Below are positions 9,330 through 16,166 of a stretch of DNA of 16,888 bases, piece after piece. This DNA is from WRAI01 sp031549605. GTDB taxonomy: Bacteria > Bacillota > Clostridia > Oscillospirales > UBA929. The stretch lies in contig JAVBPM010000082.1 in assembly GCA_031549605.1 (NCBI GenBank), positions 1 through 16,888 on the forward strand. Direction: 5' to 3'. Under the pieces are notes generated by a model. That model saw only the letters and a list, made by a program, of their open reading frames with translations. It ran no database searches and was not told the DNA's origin. The translations under genes were made by a program, and so were the position numbers. Numbering within the stretch: the stretch's first letter is position 1; every line of letters begins with the position of its first letter.

Positions 9330-9795
9330 CAGACCGCCAAACAAGCGCGCACCGTAAAACCAACGTCTGAAAGAGAGATACGGCGACGTAAGGCTGTGTT
9401 TTGTTCTCGGCTAGTGTGATTTGCGGCGCATCGACAAGGTCGCTGCGCCACAATGGTTTTACTTGCTACAGAAGCGCTGTCCTAGCGTACCATCGTACGC
9501 CGACGGACAGCGTTTCTTTGCCTGCGCACTTCTTTGTCAGTCTGTCAGCGTGTCAAACAAGCGCGCACCGTAAAACCAGTGTCACAAAAAAGAGCAAACG
9601 GCGTCGTAAGGCGCATTTTGATTCTCGGTCTATGATTTGCGGCGCATCGACAAGGTCGCTGCGCCACAAAGGTTTTACTTGCTGCAGAAACGCTGTCCTA
9701 GCGTACCATCGTACGCCGACGGACAGCGTTTCTTTGCCTGCGCACTCCTTTGTCAGTCTGTCAGCGTGTCAAAAAACAAGTTATTTGACACGCTG
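9330..9795. repeat. Terminator-associated repeat element, locus 2: two 216-base units plus end hairpin
   Basis: Unit boundaries (CAG) fall at 9330, 9546 and 9762, giving two direct tandem units of exactly 216 bases. The array closes with the hairpin 9762-9795 (cagcgtgtcaaa / tttgacacgctg). Each unit carries the same two internal hairpins as locus 1, the large ones at 9470-9517 and 9686-9733. The reading frame stays open through both units because 216 is divisible by three, but base changes preserve stems and not the peptide, so it is called non-coding. No gene is seen in 9288-9836. Confidence 0.85.
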
Positions 9796-9825
9796 AAACA
9801 AGCTCCACGCCTAAGCGTGGAGCTT
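9796..9825. terminator. Terminator hairpin after pgsA, right copy of the duplicated pair
   Basis: Exact 30-base copy of 9298-9327. On the minus strand the 11-base stem is followed by cttgttt, 12 bases beyond the pgsA stop, so it should end the minus-strand operon. Probably the original single bidirectional terminator between the converging deacetylase and pgsA genes. Confidence 0.8.
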
Positions 9826-9836
9826 GTTGTTACTGC

Positions 9837-10385
9837 CTATTCAACCGTTTCCGGCTTTTTCTTAATGTGCTTGAGGTACAAATACAAGTAGACACACAGC
9901 GCCAGCACATTCAGCCCGACGGCCACGCCGAGCATGATGTTTTGCCATAGCATGGGAATGGACTCATGCCACAGCGTCAGCGACATGATGACGCCGGCGA
10001 ACACGACGGTCGACAGCTTGCCGACCCACACGGCGCCAAAGACGTCGTTTTCCTTGTGCATCATGGTAATCGCGCCGATGCCCATCAGCAGCTCCTTGAC
10101 AAAGATAACCAGCACCGCCCACGGGCTGACAACGCCCGCGACGGTAATGGTGAGCAGCACGCAGAAGGCCATGGCCTTGTCGGCCAGCGGGTCAAGCACG
10201 CGGCCCAGCTTGGTCACCTGCCCCGTATGGCGCGCGATGAAGCCGTCGACAACGTCGGTGGTGCCGGCCAGCAGGTAGATGCCGACGGCGTACCAGTTGG
10301 CGTGTGGCAGCTGCGAGTTGTAGACGATGGGGAAAATAGGCACCAGCATCAGCCGAAACATCGAGAGAAGATTGGGAATATTCAT
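9837..10385 (-). CDS. pgsA: CDP-diacylglycerol-glycerol-3-phosphate 3-phosphatidyltransferase PgsA
   Basis: A 182-residue membrane enzyme that makes phosphatidylglycerophosphate from CDP-diacylglycerol and glycerol-3-phosphate, the committed step to phosphatidylglycerol and cardiolipin. The CDP-alcohol phosphotransferase signature is complete: D47-G48-x2-A51-R52-x8-G61-x3-D65-x3-D69, with D44 preceding it. Several hydrophobic segments follow. The start MNIPNLLSMFR is typical of the family. The ATG lies three bases after the stop of the CvpA gene and no Shine-Dalgarno is visible, so translation is probably coupled to the upstream gene. It is last in a three-gene minus-strand operon and ends at the duplicated terminator. 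Confidence 0.93.
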   Translation of the reverse strand: MNIPNLLSMFRLMLVPIFPIVYNSQLPHANWYAVGIYLLAGTTDVVDGFIARHTGQVTKLGRVLDPLADKAMAFCVLLTITVAGVVSPWAVLVIFVKELLMGIGAITMMHKENDVFGAVWVGKLSTVVFAGVIMSLTLWHESIPMLWQNIMLGVAVGLNVLALCVYLYLYLKHIKKKPETVE

Positions 10386-10388
10386 CAG

Positions 10389-11090
10389 TTAAAAAATCTT
10401 AAACGGGCTGAGGTTGACGAAAACTTTGAACAATTTCGACGCTTCCACCCCCAGCGATGATTGACTGATGCCGGAATAGCGAATGGCCCAGCCAATCGCA
10501 AACAGCAGCAGCACGGCGGTGATGACGCCCAGCGCGACACCGCCGATCTGGTCAAGTTGCTTAATGACAGGTATCTCAAAGATAACGTGCACCAAATGCA
10601 CGAGAATATGCAGCGCAATCATGATAATGACAAAGAAGAAGATGAACAAAATCACGCGCGAGAACATACGCGTCGCGACCTGCATGATGGCCTGCTTGAG
10701 CGTCAGCTCCTCGTTGTCGCTGACCAGCTGCCACACCTCCTCAACCAGTCCGTCGAGGAACTTGGCGCCCACGCCCATGGCCTTGAGCACCTCCTCGGTC
10801 ATGGCCTTGGATGCCGTTTCACTGGTCTCGTCGGGCATTTCGCCGCTGTGCTCGTCCTTGTAGGTGTCGACCGTCTCGTCGTAGGCTTTTTCGGCGCTGA
10901 AGCCAAACAGCACGGCCAGCTTGTCGCCCACCGGGTTGGCCAGCTTGCCCGACACCAGTCCGGCACCCCAAATCGACACCAACACGATGACCAGTCCGGC
11001 CACACTGAGAATCAAGCCCTTGCGCCAACCGCGCCATGCACTGACGCCGATGACCACGAGAACCAGAATGTCCCACATCCACCATTTCAT
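10389..11090 (-). CDS. CvpA family membrane protein
   Basis: About 233 residues. The N-terminus (WDILVLVVIGVSAWRGWRKG) with a following hydrophobic segment is the typical CvpA/colicin V production signature. A long hydrophilic insert at about residues 60-125 is followed by two hydrophobic segments at about 145-170 and 188-208. CvpA proteins are membrane proteins linked to envelope homeostasis and, in E. coli, to colicin V production; the molecular function is not settled. The ATG at 11090 is preferred over the in-frame TTG at 11102, which falls directly against AAGGGG; the ATG has that site 12 bases upstream, a little long. It is followed after three bases by pgsA, suggesting a lipid or envelope context. 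Confidence 0.87.
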   Translation of the reverse strand: MKWWMWDILVLVVIGVSAWRGWRKGLILSVAGLVIVLVSIWGAGLVSGKLANPVGDKLAVLFGFSAEKAYDETVDTYKDEHSGEMPDETSETASKAMTEEVLKAMGVGAKFLDGLVEEVWQLVSDNEELTLKQAIMQVATRMFSRVILFIFFFVIIMIALHILVHLVHVIFEIPVIKQLDQIGGVALGVITAVLLLFAIGWAIRYSGISQSSLGVEASKLFKVFVNLSPFKIF

Positions 11091-11162
11091 ACCAAATAAC
11101 AACCCCTTATCCTATAGACAGTATAGTCTAGTCCCCTGTGAAAAAATGCCGATTACGCGCGT

Positions 11163-12371
11163 TTACTTAATCTCGACGACCTCGGCGCTGGCCAGCCCGA
11201 CGAGATACAGCGCGCTTTCGTCGCGCAGCGTGACCTGCCGCAGCTCGGCGCTAACCTCCACGCTGTCCAGCTTTTTCAGCGACATGCTGTAGACGCTGCA
11301 GCCGTCGTGGGTCAGCAGCGCCACCCGATTGCCGGCGGCGTCGAGCGACACGATATCGGCGGCAAACTCCTGCTGCGCGACAATCGCGCCGTCAGCGTCG
11401 AGCACCACCACGGTGCTGCCGCCGTCGGTCTGGTAGCGCGACACCTGAAGCACCAATGCGTCGCCGTCAAACGAAAAGCTGCGCAGCACGCGACCGCGCC
11501 AGTCAAAGCTGCCAACCGCCTCGGCCTTGCCGTTAAGCAGCACCAAGCCGTTGTCCCACAACGACACCAGCGTACCGGCGGCGTAGTCAACCGCCAGCGG
11601 CAGCCCGGCGTCGGTCTGGCTAAACGAAGCCACCGGCTCGTTTTTGTCGCTTTTGGTGTCGTACAGCAGCACCTCGCCGACCGTCTCCTGACCCTGCTGC
11701 ACCACGGTGCTGACGGCCAGTCGATCGCCATCGGGCGAAACCGCGAGGTCCAGCACGGTGCGCGAGGCAATCTTGCAGCGATAGAGCAGCGTGCCGTCGT
11801 TGTCGTAAAGGCTAATCACGCCGGTGTAGCCCGGCTCGTGCGCGAGAATGGCGTATTGCCCGTCGGCGTTCATCTTGGCGCTAAACAGGCCGTCGGGCAC
11901 CGTTTCCTGCGCGCTGAGGCGATAGCCGTCGACGACAAAATAGCTGCTGCCGCCGCGGTCAAAGACCAGCAGGCTGTCGTCGGCCACGCGCAGCGTCGGC
12001 GCCGTCATGGTCACCGGCACGCCCAGGCGCTCGGCGCCGGTCTCGTCAAAGACAGCCAGCCGCCCGCTGTTCAGCACCGCCAACCCGTTGCGGTAGGCGT
12101 CGATGCTGGCGTTGACGTCCTGGTCATACTGAAATTGCTTCGTCGCCTCGCCGCCCGAGCCAAATTGAATGTTCAGACTCTCCAAAAACTTGCGAACAGG
12201 GTTGTCGGTCATGCTGTCGCGGTTGAGAATGGTGTAGCCGACAATGCCGACGATGATGACAACAAAGGCCACAAACAACGCCGTCCGAACCTTGGAAACG
12301 GGACGCCGCGAGCGTTTGCGCCGTTCGGCAGCCAGATCGACAACATTGTCGGCGCCCGGTTTCTCGGCCAT
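11163..12371 (-). CDS. DUF5711-type membrane-anchored beta-propeller protein
   Basis: About 402 residues. A basic N-terminal cytoplasmic tail (RRKRSRR near 18-24) is followed by one transmembrane segment (about 32-49) and a long extracellular part made of repeated four-strand blades (LAVFDETGAERLG, ISLYDNDGTLLYR, AVSPDGDRLAVS, VVVLDADGAIVA), a WD40/PQQ-like beta-propeller. The architecture matches the DUF5711 family found next to cvpA-like genes in Clostridia; this assignment is from memory. The function is unknown, with a scaffold or sensing role likely by fold. The ATG at 12371 has GGGAG ten bases upstream; the adjacent GTG at 12374 (seven bases) is an equally possible start. It is first in the operon with the CvpA-family gene and pgsA, after a 60-to-70-base gap. 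Confidence 0.85.
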   Translation of the reverse strand: MAEKPGADNVVDLAAERRKRSRRPVSKVRTALFVAFVVIIVGIVGYTILNRDSMTDNPVRKFLESLNIQFGSGGEATKQFQYDQDVNASIDAYRNGLAVLNSGRLAVFDETGAERLGVPVTMTAPTLRVADDSLLVFDRGGSSYFVVDGYRLSAQETVPDGLFSAKMNADGQYAILAHEPGYTGVISLYDNDGTLLYRCKIASRTVLDLAVSPDGDRLAVSTVVQQGQETVGEVLLYDTKSDKNEPVASFSQTDAGLPLAVDYAAGTLVSLWDNGLVLLNGKAEAVGSFDWRGRVLRSFSFDGDALVLQVSRYQTDGGSTVVVLDADGAIVAQQEFAADIVSLDAAGNRVALLTHDGCSVYSMSLKKLDSVEVSAELRQVTLRDESALYLVGLASAEVVEIK

Positions 12372-12397
12372 CACGCATCAGCTCCCATCAGTGAGGT

Positions 12398-12426
12398 ATT
12401 ATGACAAATTACGGGGGAAATGTCAA
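12398..12426 (-). promoter_or_regulatory. Promoter of the DUF5711-cvpA-pgsA operon
   Basis: On the minus strand a perfect TTGACA (12426-12421) is followed after 17 bases by CATAAT (12403-12398), about 27 bases before the first gene. The palindromic element at 12428 begins one base beyond the -35 box. Confidence 0.85.
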
Positions 12427-12427
12427 G

Positions 12428-12609
12428 TGGTGCTTAGCAGCGCCTGCCCTTAGCGATGCGCCAAAGACGCTTGCCAAAATGCAAATAAACTCGGAATGGG
12501 CGCAGACACGTCGCAACGTGGCTTGCGCCTGTTCCGAGTTTATGAAGTCGTTTTGGCAAGCGCCTTTGGCAGCAGCGCTTAGAGCAGGCGCTGCTAAGCC
12601 CGACAGCAC
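12428..12609. repeat. Long palindromic element A1 (182 bases)
   Basis: Almost the whole segment folds on itself. The left arm begins cttagcagcgcctgc at 12433 and pairs with a right arm ending gcaggcgctgctaag at 12598. Inner stems are gacgcttgccaaaa with its partner, ataaactcggaa / ttccgagtttat (12485-12496 / 12532-12543) and cacgt / acgtg around the loop cgca (12512-12515). Related elements are at 13404, 16167 and 16349; 16349 shares the same core. The stretch 12610-12731 after it is GC-rich, holds a tail shared with the other copies (see the 12-mer at 12654-12665) and no recognisable gene. Confidence 0.8.
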
Positions 12610-12731
12610 AAGCCCCGCCCCGCCGCAGCGGCGCGCCACCAAAAAGCAAGCGCAGCGCCGATGCCGGCGCACAAAACCACACAGCCGCACTCACCCCAGC
12701 CGTAGGACACGCCCTGCGGTCAAGCCCGGTT

Positions 12732-12935
12732 TTATCGCTTGTTAGTCAGCCCCGCCAAGTAGTCCAAGCTGACGCCATGCTGATTTGCCAGCAGAATGGC
12801 TATGTTTAACGGCACTTCACGTTCCCCAGTCTCATAGCGAGCGTAGGTTGTTTTGTGCAAATGCAAACATTCCGCAAGCTCTCGCTGGCTCAAATCAGCA
12901 TCCTCTCGCAAATCTCTTATACGACGATACAGCAT
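12732..12935 (-). CDS. Small XRE-type HTH repressor
   Basis: A 67-residue protein made almost entirely of a Cro/CI-type helix-turn-helix domain: LRED.DLSQRELAECL, then LHKTTYARYETGERE (recognition helix region about 28-43), then PLNIAILLANQHGVSLDYLAGLT. It should bind DNA as a dimer and repress. The ATG at 12935 is chosen over the one at 12956 because AGGTGA stands six bases upstream and the domain starts right there. It is divergent from a Cys-rich small protein gene, and the space between carries two operator-like inverted repeats, the usual layout for an autoregulated phage-type repressor. It lies just outside element A1. Its target genes beyond its own are not known. Confidence 0.88.
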   Translation of the reverse strand: MLYRRIRDLREDADLSQRELAECLHLHKTTYARYETGEREVPLNIAILLANQHGVSLDYLAGLTNKR

Positions 12936-12973
12936 TACATTCACCTGCCAACACATTTCTTATGTTGACACCA

Positions 12974-12989
12974 TACACCATTTGGTGTA
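12974..12989. promoter_or_regulatory. Operator-like palindrome O1
   Basis: Perfect 16-base inverted repeat tacaccatttggtgta (7-base arms, 2-base centre) in the gap between the HTH gene and the divergent small gene. A further half-site, gacacca, lies at 12967-12973. A likely binding site of the HTH repressor; inference from position and symmetry. Confidence 0.75.
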
Positions 12990-13004
12990 CTGTTAACTCA
13001 AATT

Positions 13005-13020
13005 GACACCGTTTGGTGTC
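13005..13020. promoter_or_regulatory. Operator-like palindrome O2
   Basis: Sixteen-base inverted repeat gacaccgtttggtgtc (6-base perfect arms), sharing the ACACC/GGTGT half-sites of O1. The centres of O1 and O2 are 31 bases apart, about three helical turns, placing them on the same DNA face as expected for cooperative repressor dimers. O2 lies only 20 bases before the small gene's start codon. Promoter boxes in this gap could not be fixed, though TTGACA occurs at 12965 and 13004. Confidence 0.7.
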
Positions 13021-13039
13021 CGTCGTGGGAGGCGCTGAG

Positions 13040-13216
13040 ATGCAAGATCAAATTTGCCGTGACTGCGTTCATTTCAGACGGTACTACGTGAAATATGCCA
13101 AAGGAAAATACGCTCCGTTGACATTTGGACAATGCGTACTAACGCGCGCAAAAATTCGCCTGGTCGTAGATTTTGCGTGCTACTTTTGGGCAGAAGTCGA
13201 AGCAGACTCACCGTAA
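13040..13216 (+). CDS. Small Cys-rich protein, probably zinc-binding
   Basis: A 58-residue protein. The ATG at 13040 has GGGAGG seven bases upstream; the longer frame from GTG at 13013 would start inside operator O2. The pattern is C6-x2-C9-x-H11-F12, a basic/aromatic middle (RRYYVKYAKGKY), then G-x-C32 and C47-x-F49, four cysteines suited to one zinc ion. Small proteins of this C-x2-C-V-H-F / G-x-C-V type are common in mobile regions of Clostridia; their function is unknown and the family link is from memory. The divergent HTH gene and the operators suggest that the repressor controls it. Confidence 0.75.
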   Translation: MQDQICRDCVHFRRYYVKYAKGKYAPLTFGQCVLTRAKIRLVVDFACYFWAEVEADSP

Positions 13217-13331
13217 CCGCCCGACAAGCACGGCAGCGCTGTTGTGGCTAAACGCTGCTTCTAGCTTGTAAGGGATCGCCCTGCGGGGGCGTTACTTGCT
13301 AGGGAGCGCGTGGCGATAGGGTTCGGTGCGC

Positions 13332-13403
13332 GGCATCGGCGCTTGCCTTGATTTTGGTGGAGGCGTCGCAGCGGCGGGTGATAGCGCGCGGCTCAGCGCT
13401 TAG
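13332..13403. repeat. GC-rich tail segment next to palindromic element B2
   Basis: Contains ggcatcggcgctt (13332-13344), whose first 12 bases recur in reverse orientation at 12654-12665 beside element A1 and, less exactly, at 16602-16614. It also holds the 14-mer gcgggtgatagcgc (13374-13387), repeated at 16534-16547 (inverted) and 16647-16660. Always beside the right end of a palindromic element. Between 13217 and 13331 only a weak hairpin (cgccc / gggcg at 13277-13291) was noticed. Confidence 0.6.
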
Positions 13404-13582
13404 CGGAGATCGGGCACATCACCACCAAGCCCTAAGCGCTGCTGCAAAAGGCTTTTTCCAAAACAGCCGAAAACTCGGAACACCCTACAGGCACGTTGTG
13501 CCCGTAGGCCATTCCGAGTGTTTCAGCCGCTTTTGGAAAATACCTTTTGCGCATCGCTAAGGGTTGGTTGTGCTATGCACCA
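13404..13582. repeat. Long palindromic element B2, inverted orientation
   Basis: About 179 bases, mostly one long imperfect hairpin. Arms such as gcaaaaggctttttccaaaa pair with the cttttggaaaataccttttgc side, then ctcggaa / ttccgag, then an apical stem around ggcac / gtgcc. It is the reverse orientation of the element at 16167: it ends gcatcgctaagggttggttgtgc, whose complement matches the left end of the others. The left boundary is approximate. It lies immediately after the 3' end of the ArpU/RinA-like gene and may serve as its terminator. Confidence 0.75.
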
Positions 13583-13584
13583 TG

Positions 13585-14028
13585 TCAGACCACACCCCTC
13601 TCCTCCGCCCAATACCGATTGGCCCTCTTAATCCACGCCCACGCCGTTGGCTCGGACACCGGCACGTCCAGTGCCGCTTTCAGCACCCGCGAGCCCACGC
13701 CCGACAGCTGGCGTGTGTTGTACACGCTGCGCAGCACCTTGACCTTTTCGTCACCACCCGGCTCATTTTGCAGCCGCGACAGTGCCGCTGACGCCGCGCG
13801 CCAGTCGGCAATGCGTGCGCGGTGCCGCTTGAGCAGCTCGTCGCGCTGCTCGACAAAGCGCGCTGTCGGGTCGCTGACGCCGCCCGAACGGTAGCCTGCC
13901 GACAGCGACACAACGCCCTGCGACGGCAGTTCGGCCAGCTGTTCTAAGTACCACGGGTGCAGCCAATAGAAGTGCCAGGCGTCGACCGCCATGTCGGTGT
14001 AGGGCAGCTTTTTGGTATAGCGCGCCAT
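13585..14028 (-). CDS. Phage-type ArpU/RinA-like transcriptional regulator (putative)
   Basis: A 147-residue protein. The ATG at 14028 follows the previous stop by one base and AGAGG lies about six bases upstream. The segment GGVSDPTARFVEQRDELLKR (about 49-68) resembles the GGxSDPTxR-x-A segment of ArpU/RinA-type phage regulators of late genes. A helical stretch follows, and the last 30 residues (LKAALDVPVSEPTAWAWIKR) could be the DNA-contacting helix-turn-helix. The fold is inferred, not certain. It is last of a tight three-gene group with a replisome organiser, consistent with a phage or integrative-element module. Its 3' end touches palindromic element B2. Confidence 0.6.
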   Translation of the reverse strand: MARYTKKLPYTDMAVDAWHFYWLHPWYLEQLAELPSQGVVSLSAGYRSGGVSDPTARFVEQRDELLKRHRARIADWRAASAALSRLQNEPGGDEKVKVLRSVYNTRQLSGVGSRVLKAALDVPVSEPTAWAWIKRANRYWAEERGVV

Positions 14029-14029
14029 G

Positions 14030-14851
14030 CTAGTCCTCTCCCTTCGTCGGGTCGTCGCGCAGCCGGCTCATGCGCGCGACGGCCTCGTGTTCAAAGCTGC
14101 CCGGGCTGTGGTCGGGCGGCGCTTTCTTATCCTGTTGCTTGGACGCGTTTAGCGCATAGACGTCGCTCCATCCGTTGACCGTACTCTGCTCCAAAATCGC
14201 GATTTGAATGTCCTCTTTGGCGCTCAGTTGCTGCACGCGTTTGACGATTAACCGCGTTGTTTCGGGTGTCAATGGCCGACGCTTGTCAGCTCTCATCCGG
14301 GCAAAGCCCGCCAGTGCAGCGCTTACTGCCGGAGTGAGTTGAGGGTGTAGGGTATTGTCTTGTCCTGTTGGGTTGGGTACGGTAGGGATGGCACAGCGAG
14401 TAACCGTGCCGTCACTGTGCCCGCCTTGTGCCGTCTTTGTGACCGGCACAGAAGCGGCACAAGGCGGCAACTGTTTGTTCTCCGTGGCGCGTAAACGTCT
14501 CATTTTTTCACGATGCTTATCGCGTCGCTGCTGTTCTCCGATCAGTAGCAGCCCGGCGTAGTCCTGCCAGTCGTGCAGACGTCGACCGCGCTCGTCTTGG
14601 TCGACAAAGCCGGCCTCAACCAGCGCCGGAATCAGCCGCGCCGCGTTTTTGGTCACGCCGCAGGCGCGCGTGATCGCGCGGTCGGGAAAGTGCGTCAGGT
14701 CGCCGTCCAGCGCGTTGTTGGCCGCCCACGACCACAGCGACACCAGCAGCCCCACCGCCGCGTATTGCTGCAAATGCAGCGCGGCGGCCAGCGCGTAGGT
14801 CTTGGGGTGCTCGGGCAGGCTGGCGTAAATCTGAATCCACGGCGCGCTCAT
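14030..14851 (-). CDS. DnaD-like phage replisome organiser
   Basis: A 273-residue protein. The start at 14851 is chosen because its ATG overlaps the upstream stop in an ATGA arrangement (translational coupling); the open frame extends further but into the previous gene. Residues about 1-95 (WIQIYASLPEHPKTYALAAAL ... ITRACGVTKNAARLIPALVE ... RRLHDW) match the winged-helix N-terminal domain of phage replisome organisers. A basic stretch (RRDKHREKMRRLR) and an unstructured middle follow. The end contains ILEQSTVNGWSDVYAL, the EQS..NGW..(I/V)(F/Y) signature of DnaD-like C-terminal domains. Such proteins bind the phage origin and recruit helicase. No helicase loader or origin iterons were seen here, so the module looks incomplete. 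Confidence 0.75.
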   Translation of the reverse strand: MSAPWIQIYASLPEHPKTYALAAALHLQQYAAVGLLVSLWSWAANNALDGDLTHFPDRAITRACGVTKNAARLIPALVEAGFVDQDERGRRLHDWQDYAGLLLIGEQQRRDKHREKMRRLRATENKQLPPCAASVPVTKTAQGGHSDGTVTRCAIPTVPNPTGQDNTLHPQLTPAVSAALAGFARMRADKRRPLTPETTRLIVKRVQQLSAKEDIQIAILEQSTVNGWSDVYALNASKQQDKKAPPDHSPGSFEHEAVARMSRLRDDPTKGED

Positions 14852-15096
14852 GGCGTCCACCCGCCTTCGTCGGGCGGCTCGGCCGTCTCGCTCGACAGCT
14901 CCAGCAGCGCCAGCCATTCGCCGCTGTCCAGCAGCTCCAAACAGCCGGTGTGGTAGTGCTCGCCGCAGATTTCAACGTACTGTTCGCCCACCCGAATGCT
15001 GTCGTCGCAGTACTGGCAGTGGTGCACCGCCATCGCCGGCGGCGCGTGCGGGCAGCGGCAGTCGCAGGGGCTTTTGTAACAGGTATGGCATAGCAT
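14848..15096 (-). CDS. Small Cys/His-rich protein, zinc-finger-like
   Basis: An 82-residue protein with AAGGAG nine bases before the ATG. The N-terminus packs five cysteines (3, 6, 11, 13, 15). A second cluster, C27-x2-C30 ... C44-x2-H47-x-H49-x2-C52 (CQYC ... CGEHYHTGC), resembles a LIM/treble-clef zinc finger. The acidic C-terminus (ELSSETAEPPDEGG) is probably disordered. No specific function is recognised. It is the first gene of the trio with the replisome organiser, overlapping it by four bases, so it is likely a phage accessory protein acting in replication or regulation; that is inference from position. Confidence 0.75.
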   Translation of the reverse strand: MLCHTCYKSPCDCRCPHAPPAMAVHHCQYCDDSIRVGEQYVEICGEHYHTGCLELLDSGEWLALLELSSETAEPPDEGGWTP

Positions 15097-15131
15097 GGGT
15101 GTTGTCTCCTTTGTATGGAATGTTTGTTCGT

Positions 15132-15160
15132 ATTATAGCACGAATACAAAGAAATTGCAA
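15132..15160 (-). promoter_or_regulatory. Promoter of the phage-like trio
   Basis: On the minus strand TTGCAA (15160-15155) and a perfect TATAAT (15137-15132) with a 17-base spacer and an extended -10 TG (TGcTATAAT). About 35 bases upstream of the small Cys/His-rich gene. Confidence 0.8.
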
Positions 15161-15206
15161 GTGTCAATACGCAATATTTTGGTATTATCGGCGGCGCCGC
15201 GCTGCA

Positions 15207-15235
15207 TTGACAAGCGCTGCATGAGGGCGTATAAT
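15207..15235 (+). promoter_or_regulatory. Consensus promoter of degV
   Basis: TTGACA at 15207-15212, exactly 17 bases, TATAAT at 15230-15235: a full sigma-A consensus. The leader to the start codon is about 80 bases. No clear riboswitch or leader terminator was seen in it. Confidence 0.88.
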
Positions 15236-15320
15236 CAAGCATCCAGTAGCTTTTGCGCGCCCGTGACGGCGCCTTTCGACGATACAAAATGCGGCCCAGA
15301 GCCGGAAAAAGAGGTGTACT

Positions 15321-16166
15321 ATGGCCATTAAAATCATCACCGACAGCGCCGCCGATCTCAGCGAGGAGCTGATTGCCCGACACGGCATTGAAGTCGTGCC
15401 GCTCAGCCTGTCGTGGCCCGACGGCGTGCTGCCGGAAAACGACAGCAACGAGGCCTTTTACGCGCGGCTCAAGACCTGCAAGCAGCTGCCCAAGACCGCG
15501 CAGCCCAGCCCCGCCGCCTTTCAGGACGCCTTTGAGCGCGCTATAGCCGACGGCAGCGAGGTGCTGGCGGTGCTGATTAGCTCGGGCATCAGCGGCACGG
15601 TGCAGTCGGCGACCATCGCGCGCGAAGCCATGGCCGACAAGCAGCGCGTGCACATCTTCGACAGCCGCAACGCCACGTTTGGCCAAACGCTGCTGATTTT
15701 AGAAGCGCTGCGCATGATAGACAAGGGCATGGAGCTGTCCGACATTCTGGCCGTGCTGGAGTCGGAGCGCGACCGCATCAGCTTCTACGCCGTGGTCACC
15801 GACCTCAAGTACCTGAAAATGGGCGGCCGCATCAGCGCCAGCGTCGCGACGGTGGGCGCGCTGCTGCACATCTGCCCCATCGTCGGCGTGGTCAACGGCA
15901 AGGTCGAGTCAATCGCCAAGGAGCGCGGCCGCCAAAACGCCTTCAAGCGCATCATCGAAATGGCCAAAAAGGACGGTATGGACACGACAAAGCCGATGAT
16001 GTTCGGCTACACCGACACCGACGACGATATGAAGCTGCTGCGCCAAATGTTCGCCGAGCAAGGCCTGCTGCACAACGACGCCGGCGTCTGCTCAATCGGG
16101 TACACCATAGGCACGCACGGCGGCCCGGGCGCGGCCGGGGTTGTGTTTTTTAGGGAAATGGTTTGA
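15321..16166 (+). CDS. DegV family fatty-acid-binding protein
   Basis: A 281-residue cytoplasmic DegV/FakB-type protein that holds a fatty acid for phosphorylation by the kinase FakA, feeding exogenous or recycled fatty acids into phospholipid synthesis. Hallmarks: N-terminal KIITDSAADLS, TAQPSP at about 60-65 (the family's TSQPSP), SSGISGTVQSA at about 88-98, and the closing IGTHGGPGAAGVVFF. The length is normal. The start has GAGG about six bases upstream and follows a full consensus promoter. No kinase gene is visible in the window, so the pairing is family knowledge only. Palindromic element B1 begins at the base after its stop codon and may act as terminator. Confidence 0.93.
   Translation: MAIKIITDSAADLSEELIARHGIEVVPLSLSWPDGVLPENDSNEAFYARLKTCKQLPKTAQPSPAAFQDAFERAIADGSEVLAVLISSGISGTVQSATIAREAMADKQRVHIFDSRNATFGQTLLILEALRMIDKGMELSDILAVLESERDRISFYAVVTDLKYLKMGGRISASVATVGALLHICPIVGVVNGKVESIAKERGRQNAFKRIIEMAKKDGMDTTKPMMFGYTDTDDDMKLLRQMFAEQGLLHNDAGVCSIGYTIGTHGGPGAAGVVFFREMV

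Noticed and set aside
9330..9795. CRISPR array
   Set aside because: The repeat units are 216 bases long, directly adjoining, with no spacers and no cas genes nearby.
11307..12404. 365-residue plus-strand frame opposite the DUF5711-type gene
   Set aside because: GC-rich shadow: low-complexity His/Arg/Gln composition, no ribosome-binding site, while the other strand encodes a coherent propeller protein with a consensus promoter.
14848..15096. Integrase or attachment site for the phage-like stretch
   Set aside because: No recombinase motifs in any frame and no direct repeat pair or tRNA end flanking 12732-15096 was seen.
14616..15686. 356-residue minus-strand frame across the phage trio and degV
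   Set aside because: It crosses two promoters and the divergent gene boundary and overlaps well-supported genes on both strands; no domain is recognisable.
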